Of a DNA stretch of 46,096 nt, positions 21,440-31,884 are shown in pieces. The notes under the pieces were generated by a model. The model saw only the letters and a program-made list of their open reading frames with translations, was not told the DNA's origin and searched no databases. Made by a program: the position numbers and the translations under genes. The stretch is taken from assembly GCA_933822405.4 (NCBI GenBank), contig CAKOGP040000546.1, positions 1-46,096 on the forward strand. The letters are read 5' to 3'. The stretch is from Cylindrotheca closterium (lineage: Eukaryota; Bacillariophyta; Bacillariophyceae; Bacillariales; Bacillariaceae). Every line of letters begins with the position of its first letter. The stretch's first letter is position 1.

Positions 21440-21760
21440 TCATCCACACCGTCACATTCTGATGCAAATCTAAAAATTATAAACCTATACATCCCGTTAC
21501 ACCAATTATTTTGACAGTTATACACATTATAAGCCCATGGGTCGTAATCCTAAGCGTTATCGTCAAGAGCAGCTGGAAGATTGTATCATTACGGTATTTG
21601 ACCCTCTTGGTATCGTGCAGTAAATCCATCCACATCATCACATTCTAATACTATACAAACATCGATCCTAAACTGTCGTTCTTCCCGTCACAATGGTCAA
21701 TTTAGGACTAGACAGTTATATTTGCATACTGATATTAGCCCATGGATCGTAGTCATCGTC
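21440..21760. repeat. Partial tandem duplication of a gene's 3' end (about 190-bp step)
   Basis: The 3' end of the GNAT-like gene (GACAGTTATAT...AGCCCATGGATCGTAGTCATCGTC, near 21,711-21,757) is echoed at about 21,513-21,575 (GACAGTTATACA...AGCCCATGGGTCGTAATC...CGTTATCGTC). The flanking TCCACA(CC/TC)(G/A)TCACATTCT(G/A)AT also occurs twice, at about 21,435 and 21,630. The repeated part therefore spans the last codons plus the 3' UTR. Confidence 0.7.
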
Positions 21761-22603
21761 CTCATCAGAATTCCCATCTGCACTATCATTCTCCTTTGCC
21801 TTTCGCTCAAGCTCCTCGTCCAGCTTTCCTAACAAAGAAACTATCTGTAGGGCTCTATCTCGGGCTTCTGGACTTAGATTGGTACTAGCTGTTCGCAATG
21901 CATAATTCTTCAAACAGTCATCGTAATGAGATATGTGGGTGGCCATGTCGGTGGATAATTTTTGCACTGGAGTGAATCCTCGTTCTTCCAAGATTTTGCT
22001 GCTGTGCAGAGTTGCTTTCGTACGAATAGATCCTTCAAAGACGGTACCAGTTTTGGTATTCTCCTTGAGGTGGTGCAATAACAGCGAATCCACACAGACA
22101 CTGAGAGCCTCCACATATTCACTGCCACCATCGCAGGTTTCATCCAGATCTTCTTTCTTGAGCGCACACCGCATACAATCCAGAATCCACTTGTGCTCAA
22201 AATCTGGCGAGGGGATTAATCTCGCTACTGCTACTGGCTTTTCAAGAGCCATGGGTGTCGAGATCTTGGAGGAATCCACTTGGTCAGGTGATGATTGGTT
22301 TGCAGAATTATCGTTATAATTCGGAGTAGTAGCCTCACTCATGGCACTGAAGAATTCATCCCGAGCGAATAAGCTGGGCTTGTTGTTGTTCGACCGATAC
22401 ACAGCTGCCCAAGTTCCTATATTTGCCCAAATCCCGTTCCCATCTGCATCCATCAGGTTGAAATCAAACTGTCGAATGCAACTTTCGTCGGTAGGACAGG
22501 TGGCAGTGAATCGATCGAGTTTGAAGAAACCTGATGATGCTGATAAGGATGCAGCTGGATCTGCGAGGAAGAGAATGGACGGAAGTAGTGCAATGGATTT
22601 CAT
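21716..22603 (-). CDS. Secreted or organellar GNAT-like protein
   Basis: A protein of 295 residues with a clear signal peptide (MKSIALLPSILFLADPAASLSA). The C-terminal part has the rhythm of a GNAT acetyltransferase fold: VAVARLIPSPDF, then YVEALSVCVDSLLLHHL, then ATLHSSKILEERGFTPVQKL. 'ILEERGF' is a frequent GNAT helix-strand ending. The classical acetyl-CoA loop (Q/R-x-x-G-x-G/A) is not visible, so a degenerate or unrelated fold is possible. The tail is acidic (DSADGNSDEDDDYDPW). The segment after the signal peptide does not show a clear plastid F motif. Its 3' end is partly duplicated downstream. Confidence 0.6.
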   Translation of the reverse strand: MKSIALLPSILFLADPAASLSASSGFFKLDRFTATCPTDESCIRQFDFNLMDADGNGIWANIGTWAAVYRSNNNKPSLFARDEFFSAMSEATTPNYNDNSANQSSPDQVDSSKISTPMALEKPVAVARLIPSPDFEHKWILDCMRCALKKEDLDETCDGGSEYVEALSVCVDSLLLHHLKENTKTGTVFEGSIRTKATLHSSKILEERGFTPVQKLSTDMATHISHYDDCLKNYALRTASTNLSPEARDRALQIVSLLGKLDEELERKAKENDSADGNSDEDDDYDPWANISMQI

Positions 22604-23233
22604 GATAAGATTGTGACTTGTTTGCCCTACTACCGTACTCTCAAAATAACTCGTGCTTTATATTTTTTAATTCTTGGATATTAATGTCATCTTCACATCA
22701 TATATTCGTACCGGCGATTGCGATCCATAAAAACTCTCCGCAATCCCAATCTCTCGTCCAATAATAATCGCGTCCGTCACAAGTCTGGCCTTCACACCCT
22801 GCTAGCCATGACTACCATAAAAAATCTTATTGCTCGCTTGCCCTACCGTATACTTCACGAGCAAAGAACATGGTACTTTTCGGAATGTCCATATGGAGTG
22901 ATCGATAGTGACTTAAAAGCATTACAAGCTGGTAGCAGGCATTACTCTTGTGAATGTTGGCATTTTACTACTAGACATAGTGCCATGCGTATAAAACGGT
23001 AGGTTATTCGTAGGATGCAAAGAAACAGGTACAGACTTAGCTGCATGTTGCCTCATTCTTGATCTTTTCAACGCTCGATTCACATTTTTTGACTCCCCCG
23101 CCAAGATTCAAATGATGTCAAAATAAGACGAGCACCGCTTTCGAAATCATCTTGGGCATGCTTTTGAAACCTTTTGTGACCACCACATTCTTTGGAAGGG
23201 AAATAGCCACCCTAAGAAATAACATCGAGGAAT

Positions 23234-24778
23234 ATGACATTGACAGTAGGAGTATCAGCATCAGGAGATCCCAGTCGGGTTGTTCTGCATTTAATCGACG
23301 ATTCCAAGAATAAGATACCATCACTGAAGAATGAACATGCAAACGACCCATTTCCAAGTTTGCAACCACATGAAGAGTCAGAAGATCGTCTTCCTAATGG
23401 TGAAGAAGGTGATCTTGGTCAGTATCATCTTGTGGTTCAAGGCCCAATTCATATGCAAGGTACTCCACAGCAGGCCATTAACTACATCAATTCTCGAATC
23501 AATCCCAAAGATCAGGAACCACGCATGTATTTTCGACCTCTACCCGCAGGCCCTGAACAAGATACTGATTACAGGGGTAACGAAGGAAATGACGAATCAT
23601 CAAGCGGACCACAGTCGTCACTAGTCGAATTGGTGATAAGCACAAATTTTCGAGATGACGTACAGGTTCAGGTTGAACAATTGGATCAGATTGAATTGTT
23701 CTTGCAGGTGATTTCTGGCATTCATATTCAGACATTTTATCTCCGTGACTATCCAAATGGAAGCACCTTGCCAAATGCAATTACTACTAGCCTGGATAAG
23801 GCATTGTCGAAGCACCCAACTCTGAAACGTTTGTGGCTTCAGGCATTTTATTCCACCACAGTTGATTCAGTTGTAGAAGAAGATTTTCACGAAAGCAGCA
23901 GTGACAAGGGTGTACATTATTCCATCGCAGCATCCATATTGAAACATCCTCAGTCTTGCATACAAGACATAATGGTAGAAGGATACGGCCACACGAGAGC
24001 TCTTCGGAGTGCTCATGGATGGAGAAATGAGATTGGAGCGGAAGTCCTCTTATCCAAGCATACGCTGTCCTTTTTTCGTGCCTTGGAAGACAACTGTAGC
24101 GTGCACACGATATCATTTGTCAAGACTCATCTGCGTCTTCACGACAACCGCGACGAGGCGGAGGCAAAGTCCATGATCCTTCGCTTGGGCCGAGCACTCT
24201 GCAATAATCGATCGATCGAGAAGCTCTACCTTGGGAACCTTCTCGAATACCTTTCGCACGAAGGAATCGAGTCCTTTGCCAAGTCCATTCGTCAAATGAA
24301 GGGCTTGAAAGTTCTAGATTTGCGATTGGTGCATCGCCTGATCCTTCCTCGACCAGATTTGCGGTTTGGCAATCACATGCAAATCAGTCCTCGCCACCAG
24401 CAACGACACCATCACTTTACCAACCATTTCGATTCATCATCGAGCGGAAACGAAGCAACGCGTCTGTGTTTGCTAAAACCGATAATCGATGCTCTGGAGG
24501 ACAACTGCTCCTTGACAAGGATACCCGGTTGGAAAAAGTACTTGGATTGTTCCGAATCAAGAGATCCCAAGTCTAGACAAATCAAGAAAGAAATACGCCA
24601 AGGAATAGAGAACGCATTGAACTATCAATTGCAGCTAAACCGATCCCGAGCCAAGCAATTTGTTCACGAGCCTACTCTGTCGATCGCTGCTTGGTCTCTT
24701 GTTCTGGAAAAGAGTCGAGGGAATCCTACCGCCATGTACTATTGTTTGCGTCACAAAGTGATCACTGTTTGTCTTTAA
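23234..24778 (+). CDS. LRR-like protein
   Basis: A protein of 514 residues without a recognised catalytic domain. From about residue 120 it has spaced leucine patterns like the ribonuclease-inhibitor class of leucine-rich repeats common in diatoms: LKRLWLQAF, NRSIEKLYLGNLLEYL, MKGLKVLDLRLV. ALEDNCS occurs twice (about residues 287 and 420), each at the start of a helical segment, which also suggests repeats. The first 115 residues are polar, with an acidic run (EESEDRLPNGEEGD). No signal peptide or membrane helix is visible, so it is likely intracellular and binding other proteins. Confidence 0.65.
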   Translation: MTLTVGVSASGDPSRVVLHLIDDSKNKIPSLKNEHANDPFPSLQPHEESEDRLPNGEEGDLGQYHLVVQGPIHMQGTPQQAINYINSRINPKDQEPRMYFRPLPAGPEQDTDYRGNEGNDESSSGPQSSLVELVISTNFRDDVQVQVEQLDQIELFLQVISGIHIQTFYLRDYPNGSTLPNAITTSLDKALSKHPTLKRLWLQAFYSTTVDSVVEEDFHESSSDKGVHYSIAASILKHPQSCIQDIMVEGYGHTRALRSAHGWRNEIGAEVLLSKHTLSFFRALEDNCSVHTISFVKTHLRLHDNRDEAEAKSMILRLGRALCNNRSIEKLYLGNLLEYLSHEGIESFAKSIRQMKGLKVLDLRLVHRLILPRPDLRFGNHMQISPRHQQRHHHFTNHFDSSSSGNEATRLCLLKPIIDALEDNCSLTRIPGWKKYLDCSESRDPKSRQIKKEIRQGIENALNYQLQLNRSRAKQFVHEPTLSIAAWSLVLEKSRGNPTAMYYCLRHKVITVCL

Positions 24779-25144
24779 TGAATACAAGATACCTTATAGG
24801 CGAAAAAAACTCGGAAGGTCATGTGATACCTTATTAATTGATATCTTGTCATGGTCCTTTGCTGCCACCACATGTATATGCTCGGCCAAGAATCTACTCT
24901 GAAAGTGGAAGCTAATGCCAAATACCACCAAGAGGTAGAGAAAAGCTTCGATGGGTAGCCGATTCACTCATTACATTTACTTTTTCCTTTGCAATGCACC
25001 AAAATAACATGGCCACGTATTGTCGGCGTGGAGAATCGCCTTCCACCTCGCGTGATTGGGTATAGAGGGACTGGTGCACAATACACCTATCCATATGTAA
25101 CTTTTTCAATGCTTCCATTTTCAATCGCGTGGCAGGTTTTTACT
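24779..25144. other. Short spacer between convergent genes
   Basis: The 3' flanks of the LRR-like gene (plus) and the two-repeat plastid protein (minus). Nothing recognisable was found. Confidence 0.5.
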
Positions 25145-26505
25145 TCACCAAGTATTGCGATAGGATTTTGACTCTTCAACGTTTGGCACTCGCAATGCAG
25201 GGATATTGGTGTTATCGTCCATGCTTGCCTCCAGAAGCCGCCTTGTTTCGACGATTCTGCTTGAGGCTGCATTATCATTTGAACCGACAGTGGTGTAAGA
25301 GTCTGTCCACACCTTAATTGGGTATTCCATTGTAGCGGCGTTAATGATTCTCATGACATGCTCCTGTCCATCCACGCTGCTGACTGGGGAACTAGTCGTA
25401 GCAGTAATAGACGACGAAGAAGAAGAATGGGGCAAATCAATGGCCAAGTAGAGTGGAAACTGTTTTCCATCTTCTGAAAAAATGTCCATGACCTGTTTGT
25501 TGCTGTCGGGACCTTGTGATATTTCGATTCGTGCACACAGAGGCAATCCCGAAGTTTCCAACAAGACTTGAATCTTGTCTACCTTTGGCGCAAAGTTGAA
25601 GGATCGAATGGCTCCACCTTGAATGACCCGACCGTTAGTGCGAGAAAGAACGTTTCCGTAACTGTCGTCACCATCCTCCAACAACAGCTGGGAATCATAA
25701 AAGGGATTGGCATCGGCTTCATCCATTGCCTCCAAGTCCTGGACCGACGCGGCAAGCGGAAATTCAAAGTTTTTCCCAGTATTTTTAATGGCAACTGCAA
25801 AGTTGGAATCCCCTGATGGTGGCTCAATGCAAGCACGAAAGGCTACATGTATCAGATGAAGCGAAGAGGCATTCATTAGTGATGATTATGAATAAAGGGT
25901 ATTCAGAAGGCAAACAAACACGCACTTACGTCGATCATATCCATTTTCGGAATAGACGCGGACTTTCTGAGGACAATGATCCGGACCATGCCACAGTTCT
26001 ACCCTAGCTTCCAAGGGACGACCATCAGTCATCATGTCAATGCGGAGGCTGCGAGATGTGCGAGAGGATGAAAAGGGAAAGACACGAAGCGACGATCCTT
26101 GAACAACCTCTCGTATGGAAGAGGAAGCATAGTTCAGTTTCTGAATGTATGGAATGTATAGTGCATATCCATCGTGTTTGTGGATCGTCGCATTGTAACG
26201 AATCATGCACATGAATAGATGAGAGATGGTGATTAGACAAAAAAAATATCATAGAAGATCTGATATAAGCAAAAGATGTATATTCACTTGCGACGCACCG
26301 TCTCTGTAGATCGCTGATTCTTCGCAGCGGATTCAGTGAGTATCATGAACCCGTCAGACTTTGGAGGAGTCCGAGAATCGAGTGTTGTGCCATGAATCGT
26401 CCTCCTTAGACCAGCTGACGAGGAGGGAAACGCCGAGGAGAAAGTCTTGATTGTGGACAACATGAAGAAAAGAATCACCGAAACGGAAGGTCGCAAGGGC
26501 TTCAT
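25145..26505 (-). CDS. Plastid-targeted protein with two internal repeats, unknown function
   Basis: Three exons: 26505-26299, 26140-25930 and 25842-25145. Introns of 158 nt (GTGCGT donor) and 87 nt (GTAAGT) join in phases 0 and 1 to give 371 residues. The N-terminus is a signal peptide then SSAFPSSSAG, the diatom plastid motif with Phe at the cleavage site. The mature part holds the same module twice. Repeat 1 (from about residue 80) has VVQGSSLRVFPF, DGRPLEARVELWHGPD and VYSENG. Repeat 2 (from about 212) has VIQGGAIRSFNF, SGLPLCARIEISQGPD and IFSEDG. The pattern V+QG..+R.F.F......+...(S/D)G.PL.AR+E+..GPD......+.SE(N/D)G suggests a beta-sandwich. I do not recognise the family by name; function unknown. 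The exon 1 donor is less standard than the others, so that edge is the least certain. Confidence 0.75.
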
Positions 26506-26905
26506 ATTGGACCTGAGCTGATCTTCACTGTAGATTCAATCCTCCTGAAGTTAGCCTTTGAAATTGGTTTTTATGATAATGAAATGGGGCAAAGTGTTTG
26601 GTTTTGGATTTTGGAGTTCGTGGCATTTTATTTTCAGACGGAAGAGAATTCCAATCCAAAAATATGGCGAGGTGTCGAATTCGAACGGACGAAGGCCGGA
26701 GCTTTCTGGCCTTTTGATTGGTTTCAATGATACGATCTTCTTCTCTTGACGTGGCAGAAATGGTATGATACCATTGGGTATGAGATATCGCAACGACAAT
26801 TTCAATTTCAGATTAGGTCTCCTTTCAGTCTTACTGTTCTACAGTCCTCATTTTTGTCATCATCATAAAATGCAAAGTTGCAGTGCCAATCACCTTTCAC
26901 ATATC
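26506..26905. other. Bidirectional upstream region
   Basis: Lies between the starts of the plastid protein (minus) and the TPR-like protein (plus). It may hold both promoters. Nothing distinctive was seen. Confidence 0.45.
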
Positions 26906-27607
26906 ATGACTATCCAACCGATCATTATTCAAAACAATGTCACCGTTACCTATCTCCAGCGACGTGACTTTGAGAGAGCGATCGCATCATCAGCATTAGC
27001 GCTGAGGTACCATGCCGATTTCCAGACAGTTCAACATGGCTTGTTCTTATCAGCGTCATCATCATCGGGGTCATCATGTGCCCCCGATTGCTTGGACCAA
27101 TCCATGCTTCTATCAAAACAATATGGCAACAGCGTGAATGATTCGTCATCTACTTGCACGACACCTCCGTTATTCGTCTACAGCCATGGTATTATACTTC
27201 CACCCAACACTCTTGCAACTGACAACAACTCCATGACCATGGTCTCCGCCATACTAACCTTCAACTCGGCCCTTGCATACCAGCTTTATGCACTGCAACA
27301 TTGCAAATGCAAGTCATCTCATACTTTTCTACTACTCCAATCGAAACGACTTTATGAGCTGGCCTTTGGTGTCCACAGTGGTGCCCATCACAATTTGTTG
27401 TTTGAGTTTGCAGTGGTCAACAACATTGCCGTGATTGATCGATGCATCGGAAACGAAGCAATGTCGACCCAAACGTTTGAGAATTTGATGTCAGTTTTGA
27501 TGCTGATGGTAGACCAGGGGTGCGATTCCCGATTGCGTCAATTGCAGGGCTTTCTTCGGAACGTCGTTCCGCCGTATAATCTGATGAAGATAGCTGCCGC
27601 AGCATGA
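26906..27607 (+). CDS. TPR-like helical protein, copy 1
   Basis: A protein of 233 residues from the ATG at 26906. An in-frame ATG at 26765 would add 47 residues. I prefer 26906 because the similarity to the paralogue at 27,781 begins there (MTIQPIIIQNN against MSLKIVIEQNN). The fold looks helical: a pair NVTVTYLQRRDFERAIASSALAL resembles one TPR unit. Later segments ILTFNSALAYQLYA, LYELAFGVHSG and NLLFEFAVVNNIAVIDRCIGN have TPR-like A/N/Y spacing. TPR proteins act as scaffolds; no partner can be named. This family is common in diatoms. Confidence 0.7.
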   Translation: MTIQPIIIQNNVTVTYLQRRDFERAIASSALALRYHADFQTVQHGLFLSASSSSGSSCAPDCLDQSMLLSKQYGNSVNDSSSTCTTPPLFVYSHGIILPPNTLATDNNSMTMVSAILTFNSALAYQLYALQHCKCKSSHTFLLLQSKRLYELAFGVHSGAHHNLLFEFAVVNNIAVIDRCIGNEAMSTQTFENLMSVLMLMVDQGCDSRLRQLQGFLRNVVPPYNLMKIAAAA

Positions 27608-27780
27608 TCTGGAGGGGCATGGCACCACCCATTGGATTGCCAGCAATATATATAAAGAAAGAGTACCGAAAATACTTTCTAGTCTAATATGTAATTAGAC
27701 ATTATATATGCTTATATATGCTTATAGCAGGGTGGTCATGTCAGAGAGAAGGTAAAATCAAATCTTTCAAAGTGTTTAGA

Positions 27781-28458
27781 TCACGCTGCCGCCGAGGCCG
27801 GCTGGGCCGCCGATGAAAGATTGCTCAGAAAACCCACAATGTGTCTCAATCGCACACTGCATCCTTGGTCAACAAGCAGCATGAATAATGAGGTCAAGTG
27901 CTCAAAACAGCTTTGCATCATCGCATAGTTTCCCATGCGTTGATCGATGATTGCAATATTGTTCAGAATAACAAACTGAAAGAGCACATTTTGATCAATG
28001 CCATGAGCTTCATATGCCTTCTCGTACAAGCATCTCGCTTTATGGAGACCCTTCAAACTGATTTGATGTCCAGGGGTCGTACCATCGTCATCGTCTGCAC
28101 GAAGATGGTAAGCAAGTGCTATATTGAAGATGAGAATCGGGGCAACCATTGCTGCGGAATCAGTGATGATGGAAGGAGGGAGTGGGATGGCGCTTCTGTA
28201 GATGAATGGTTGATGAGCTTTTGCTTCAGTCTCGTCGTCGACGACTTCGGATTGAAGCAGACACTGATCCAAATAGTCACTGTCAGTGTGTGCAGTCATG
28301 GAAGGTGGTGGGCATTCATCTTCTTCCGAGCTATGCACTAGCGCACTGTGGTAGAGCCTCAGAGCTTCCGACGAAGACTCAAGGGCACTCGAGAAGTCTT
28401 GGTCTTTCAAGCAAGTAATAGTTCTGTTGTTTTGCTCGATGACAATCTTCAGCGACAT
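27781..28458 (-). CDS. TPR-like helical protein, copy 2
   Basis: A protein of 225 residues starting at the ATG at 28458; a further in-frame ATG at 28527 adds 23 hydrophobic residues not shared with copy 1. It is a paralogue of the gene at 26,906 along its whole length. Shared segments: KDQDFSSALESSSEALRLYH, FIYRSAIPLPP, ILIFNIALAYHLRA, LYEKAYEAHG, NVLFQFVILNNIAIIDQRMGN, MLLVDQGCSVRLRHIVGFLSN. The two genes face each other tail-to-tail 173 bp apart, so the pair arose by an inverted duplication. They have diverged well beyond a recent copy. Confidence 0.7.
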   Translation of the reverse strand: MSLKIVIEQNNRTITCLKDQDFSSALESSSEALRLYHSALVHSSEEDECPPPSMTAHTDSDYLDQCLLQSEVVDDETEAKAHQPFIYRSAIPLPPSIITDSAAMVAPILIFNIALAYHLRADDDDGTTPGHQISLKGLHKARCLYEKAYEAHGIDQNVLFQFVILNNIAIIDQRMGNYAMMQSCFEHLTSLFMLLVDQGCSVRLRHIVGFLSNLSSAAQPASAAA

Positions 28459-28527
28459 GATGATGAGGATCTTTTTTCGAAAAATGTGTAGGAGAATTTG
28501 CATTAACACTGCAAGGGCAATATCCAT

Positions 28528-29435
28528 TTGTGTAATTGGTGTTCTTAATCAGAAGGATTCATAGGCTATAGTTTCCGCTAAGCTGTCGTGTCTTTCTAGC
28601 TCCAAAAGAATGTTCTCTGGTATATTTATTAGTTTCGCACTGCGCTCAAATATATATCTTTGCGCCACTGAATCTGAATTGTGCGCTGCTAATCAACTCT
28701 ATATTATACATAGTCTATGCACGAAAACCATCCTAGCATTACCATTTCCTTTGAGCAGAATCTCGTGAAGATGCGGGTTTTGCGAATTTTATCATAAAAC
28801 TGATGTCACAAAACAATACGAATTTTTCGACCGGAAACGAGCCTCGAGCAGAAAACTTGTGTAGTGCACTTTGTGTCAATTCACTGCGGGGTCCAGCTCA
28901 CTTTAAGCCAACGATAGACATTTTTCAATAATAGCTACCTTGAGCCCTCTTGAGGTTGAGAAGGCTCTCGTGAAGAAGAACGCTGCAGAACCATTGATGA
29001 GATCACCCTTCTCGGGAACACATATTTTTGACATGCGCAAAGAGTTGTTACGCTTCACAACAAACATTTTAGGTCCCAGTGAATGATTTTGGGAAACCCA
29101 AGCTGGTTATTCGGTGATTTAAAATGCAACACGATGTCCGATTATTGAACTACTCTACAGGTATCGATACCTACTTGCACTTGACCAAGTCTCACAATTC
29201 TGATGCCGATGGTCCCATTCTGCCCAGGTTCAAAGGTCCCACTTGAGATAGGAAAATTTGACCATACTCAATACTGAATACGGCGGTTTTTAAAGTGTGT
29301 CCTAGAACGACCGAGACACTCATAATATTTGGATTTATTGAACTACTCTACCGGTATCTGGTACCATACCTTGTAATGAAATGGTGAATCACGGACGAAG
29401 AGTCGAGTCAAACGGTTCCCTTAGACAATCACAGT
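28528..29435. other. Non-coding region, nothing recognised
   Basis: About 900 bases between the start of TPR copy 2 and the 3' end of sulfite oxidase. It has TA-rich runs at 28,650-28,710 and a TACCGGTA palindrome near 29,350. No frame or motif stands out. Confidence 0.5.
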
Positions 29436-31884
29436 TTACTTCTTTCCTGGGGATGACAAACGAAAGCTGCGGCGGAACCAGGAGTTGTTCCCTAAACCTC
29501 GGACATTCCATACGTGATCACTCGATTCTGGCTGTACATTGAAAGCATTGTCGATTGCCTTGGAGGCAACGTCCACAGTCCCATCTTTCAGTACAACTGC
29601 AGGAACTTGAGCTTCCCAAAAGGTCCAAGCCCACGCCTTGCCAAATCGTTGCCCCTTGCCCTCCTTCAATTCTGCTGATGTCCAAGTGTGACCATTATCT
29701 CCCGTCAAATCCACACGAACAATATTGCGACCACCTCCGGCCCAAGCCCAGCCCGAAACCGTCATGTTCACTTTATCGCCTGGATGGTACTCACTAGGAC
29801 GTCCTTTGTTTTTGCCAAGACGCAAATTGGTAATCCCTGAAAACAAGCTTGGCTCCATGACGGAAGGCATGGTTTCGATGTCGACCTCGTTGGCATCAGT
29901 AATGGAAGGAGGCAAAATCTTGTAATTCAACCCCCGTTGCCATGGACCCTCTGCTTCCTCTTTGGCCAACTCGATTCGATTGACCCACTTGACGTTGCGA
30001 ACACCAGCATATCCTGGAACAATGACCTGAACGAAATAGTAAAGTAACAACAGTAAGTGAGTGCATCATGCCAACAGGACCATGACCGTATTTTTGTATG
30101 GTAATAATAGTTAGTTCAGCCAACAATGGTAATATTGACTTACTCGAAGGGGATATCCATGATCTCGCGGCAGCAGTTGACCGTTCATTTCGTAGGCAAC
30201 GATACAATCCCCGTAGGGATTCATGACCTTTTCCATTCCCACCGATGCCGACATGCCATCCAAGGCGTGCATGCGGACATGCCTTACCCCGTGCTCCTTT
30301 TCCGCTTCCATGGGATTGTCCAAGCCCGCATCTTTCAACAAATCCGACAACCGCACACCCGTCCATTTGGCCGTGGAAATGGCACCTTGGCCCCATCCAG
30401 TACCGGATGTACGTTGGAATCGATTGAAATCAGAGCGACGGTTTCCACTGCACTGCAAGGTAGCCACCACGTGGGTTTCAGGGAACTTTGTTTTGAGTTC
30501 CTCGAGAGTGTATCGTTGGATGTATTTTTGCTTCTCCTTTCCAAAGAGTTCCTCACCGCCACCAGGCGCAAACGCAGACAAGTCAATTTCCAAGGCAAAC
30601 TTTTGAACTTGTTCCGTAGTCAAGAATGGTACTGGATGATGGTGTCGAATGTAGAAGATCGAGTTGGGTGTCAAGTAATTGTTGGTCAGTAAATGTGCAC
30701 TGCATGGTGAAACGATGGAGACGAAGAGCGTGAGGTTTCCACTGCAACGATCACAACTTGACGACAACGACAGTGATGATGCCATGCGATACTAGTACTC
30801 ACGGTGTCTCGGCATTCATGGTATGTTCCGAGTGCACCCTCAGTGCCTTGTGCCTCACTGGCTCATGGTCAAAGGGATCCTCTGAGTTTTCATAGATGGC
30901 TTCCATGTGAGCATCCACCAAGACTTGATCTTTTTCAAGGAGTCGGCCAATGACCATGTGCTCCATGAGTCTAATCGGTAGATCGGACGAAAAATGTTGT
31001 CGATAGTTATGCCAGAATGGTTCGATGCTCTAAGAATAAGGAATATTGTTGCAACCGAGCAGAATTCATGATGCACCACAGACTGTTAGATACGACCCAA
31101 AGGAACACCACCAACAGCAAGTCACAAGCCTCTCAGTGGAATCTGATCACTTAGAAATAACTTACTGATCCTGCTGCCATCATTATTTTCTCTGATCCTC
31201 CCGGGTGATTGGATATGAACTTGGTCACATCATAAACGACCTGAACAGTTGTTGTATCAGCAAACAGATGGTTAGACATATTCAATACAATTGCCAATAA
31301 TAATCTTGTGCCAACCACATCAAAATGCCAATAGGTATTTTAGCAGAAAAACTTACCCCACCATAACTCATCCAAATTGGTTTTCCATCCGTCCCATCAT
31401 TTTCCGCTACTTCCTTGGCGGAATACACTGGGTATCCTTCCAATCCACCATCGTGTTCGTTCGCCAATTCCATCAGATCCTCCCTAGCCACAATCGCAGG
31501 AGTCCATACATCGAAATTTAAATAGTCTAGGGTGGTTTTGGGAACCTGTTTCGTTTCCTCATCATCCTCTGCTTGCTCACAGTAGGCAACATTGTTGGCA
31601 GTAGTTCCAATAAACGTGGCAGCCCCAGCCACAGCACCTGCCAGAGCTACCACTGCCAATATCTTGTTACGGACAACAGCAGAAGCTTCTACATCCACTT
31701 GATTACCACTCGATGCTGATGTAGAAAACGACTGCACCAGCAATCGTCGACGAAGCATCAACGGATTCTTATTATTTTTCTTTACCAGTGACAGATGAAT
31801 CAAACGGGATGACTGCTGTTTTGGAGTCCTTGCTGCAACCAAGCTGGCTTTTCCGACGGCCTGTGACAGCGAGTTCCGAATCAT
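29436..31884 (-). CDS. SUOX: Sulfite oxidase, animal-type with cytochrome b5 domain
   Basis: Five exons: 31884-31357, 31240-31166, 31029-30803, 30699-30144 and 30026-29436. Introns of 103-136 nt all have GTAAGT or GTGAGT donors and all phases agree, giving 658 residues. A basic presequence is followed by a hydrophobic segment (about 72-91), fitting import into mitochondria and sorting to the intermembrane space. The cytochrome b5 domain is about 145-230, with heme ligands His188 in HPGG and His208 in FWHNYR. The molybdopterin domain carries Cys360 in LQCSGNRR, the Mo ligand, and NPYGDCIVAYEMNG. The C-terminal dimerisation domain holds VSGWAWAGGGRNI and the final FRLSS. The enzyme oxidises sulfite to sulfate and passes electrons to cytochrome c. 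Land-plant sulfite oxidase lacks b5 and sits in peroxisomes; there is no peroxisomal SKL tail here. Confidence 0.93.

Noticed and set aside
30126..30692. 188-codon plus-strand frame
   Set aside because: It is antisense to exon 4 of sulfite oxidase, whose splicing and domain order are certain.
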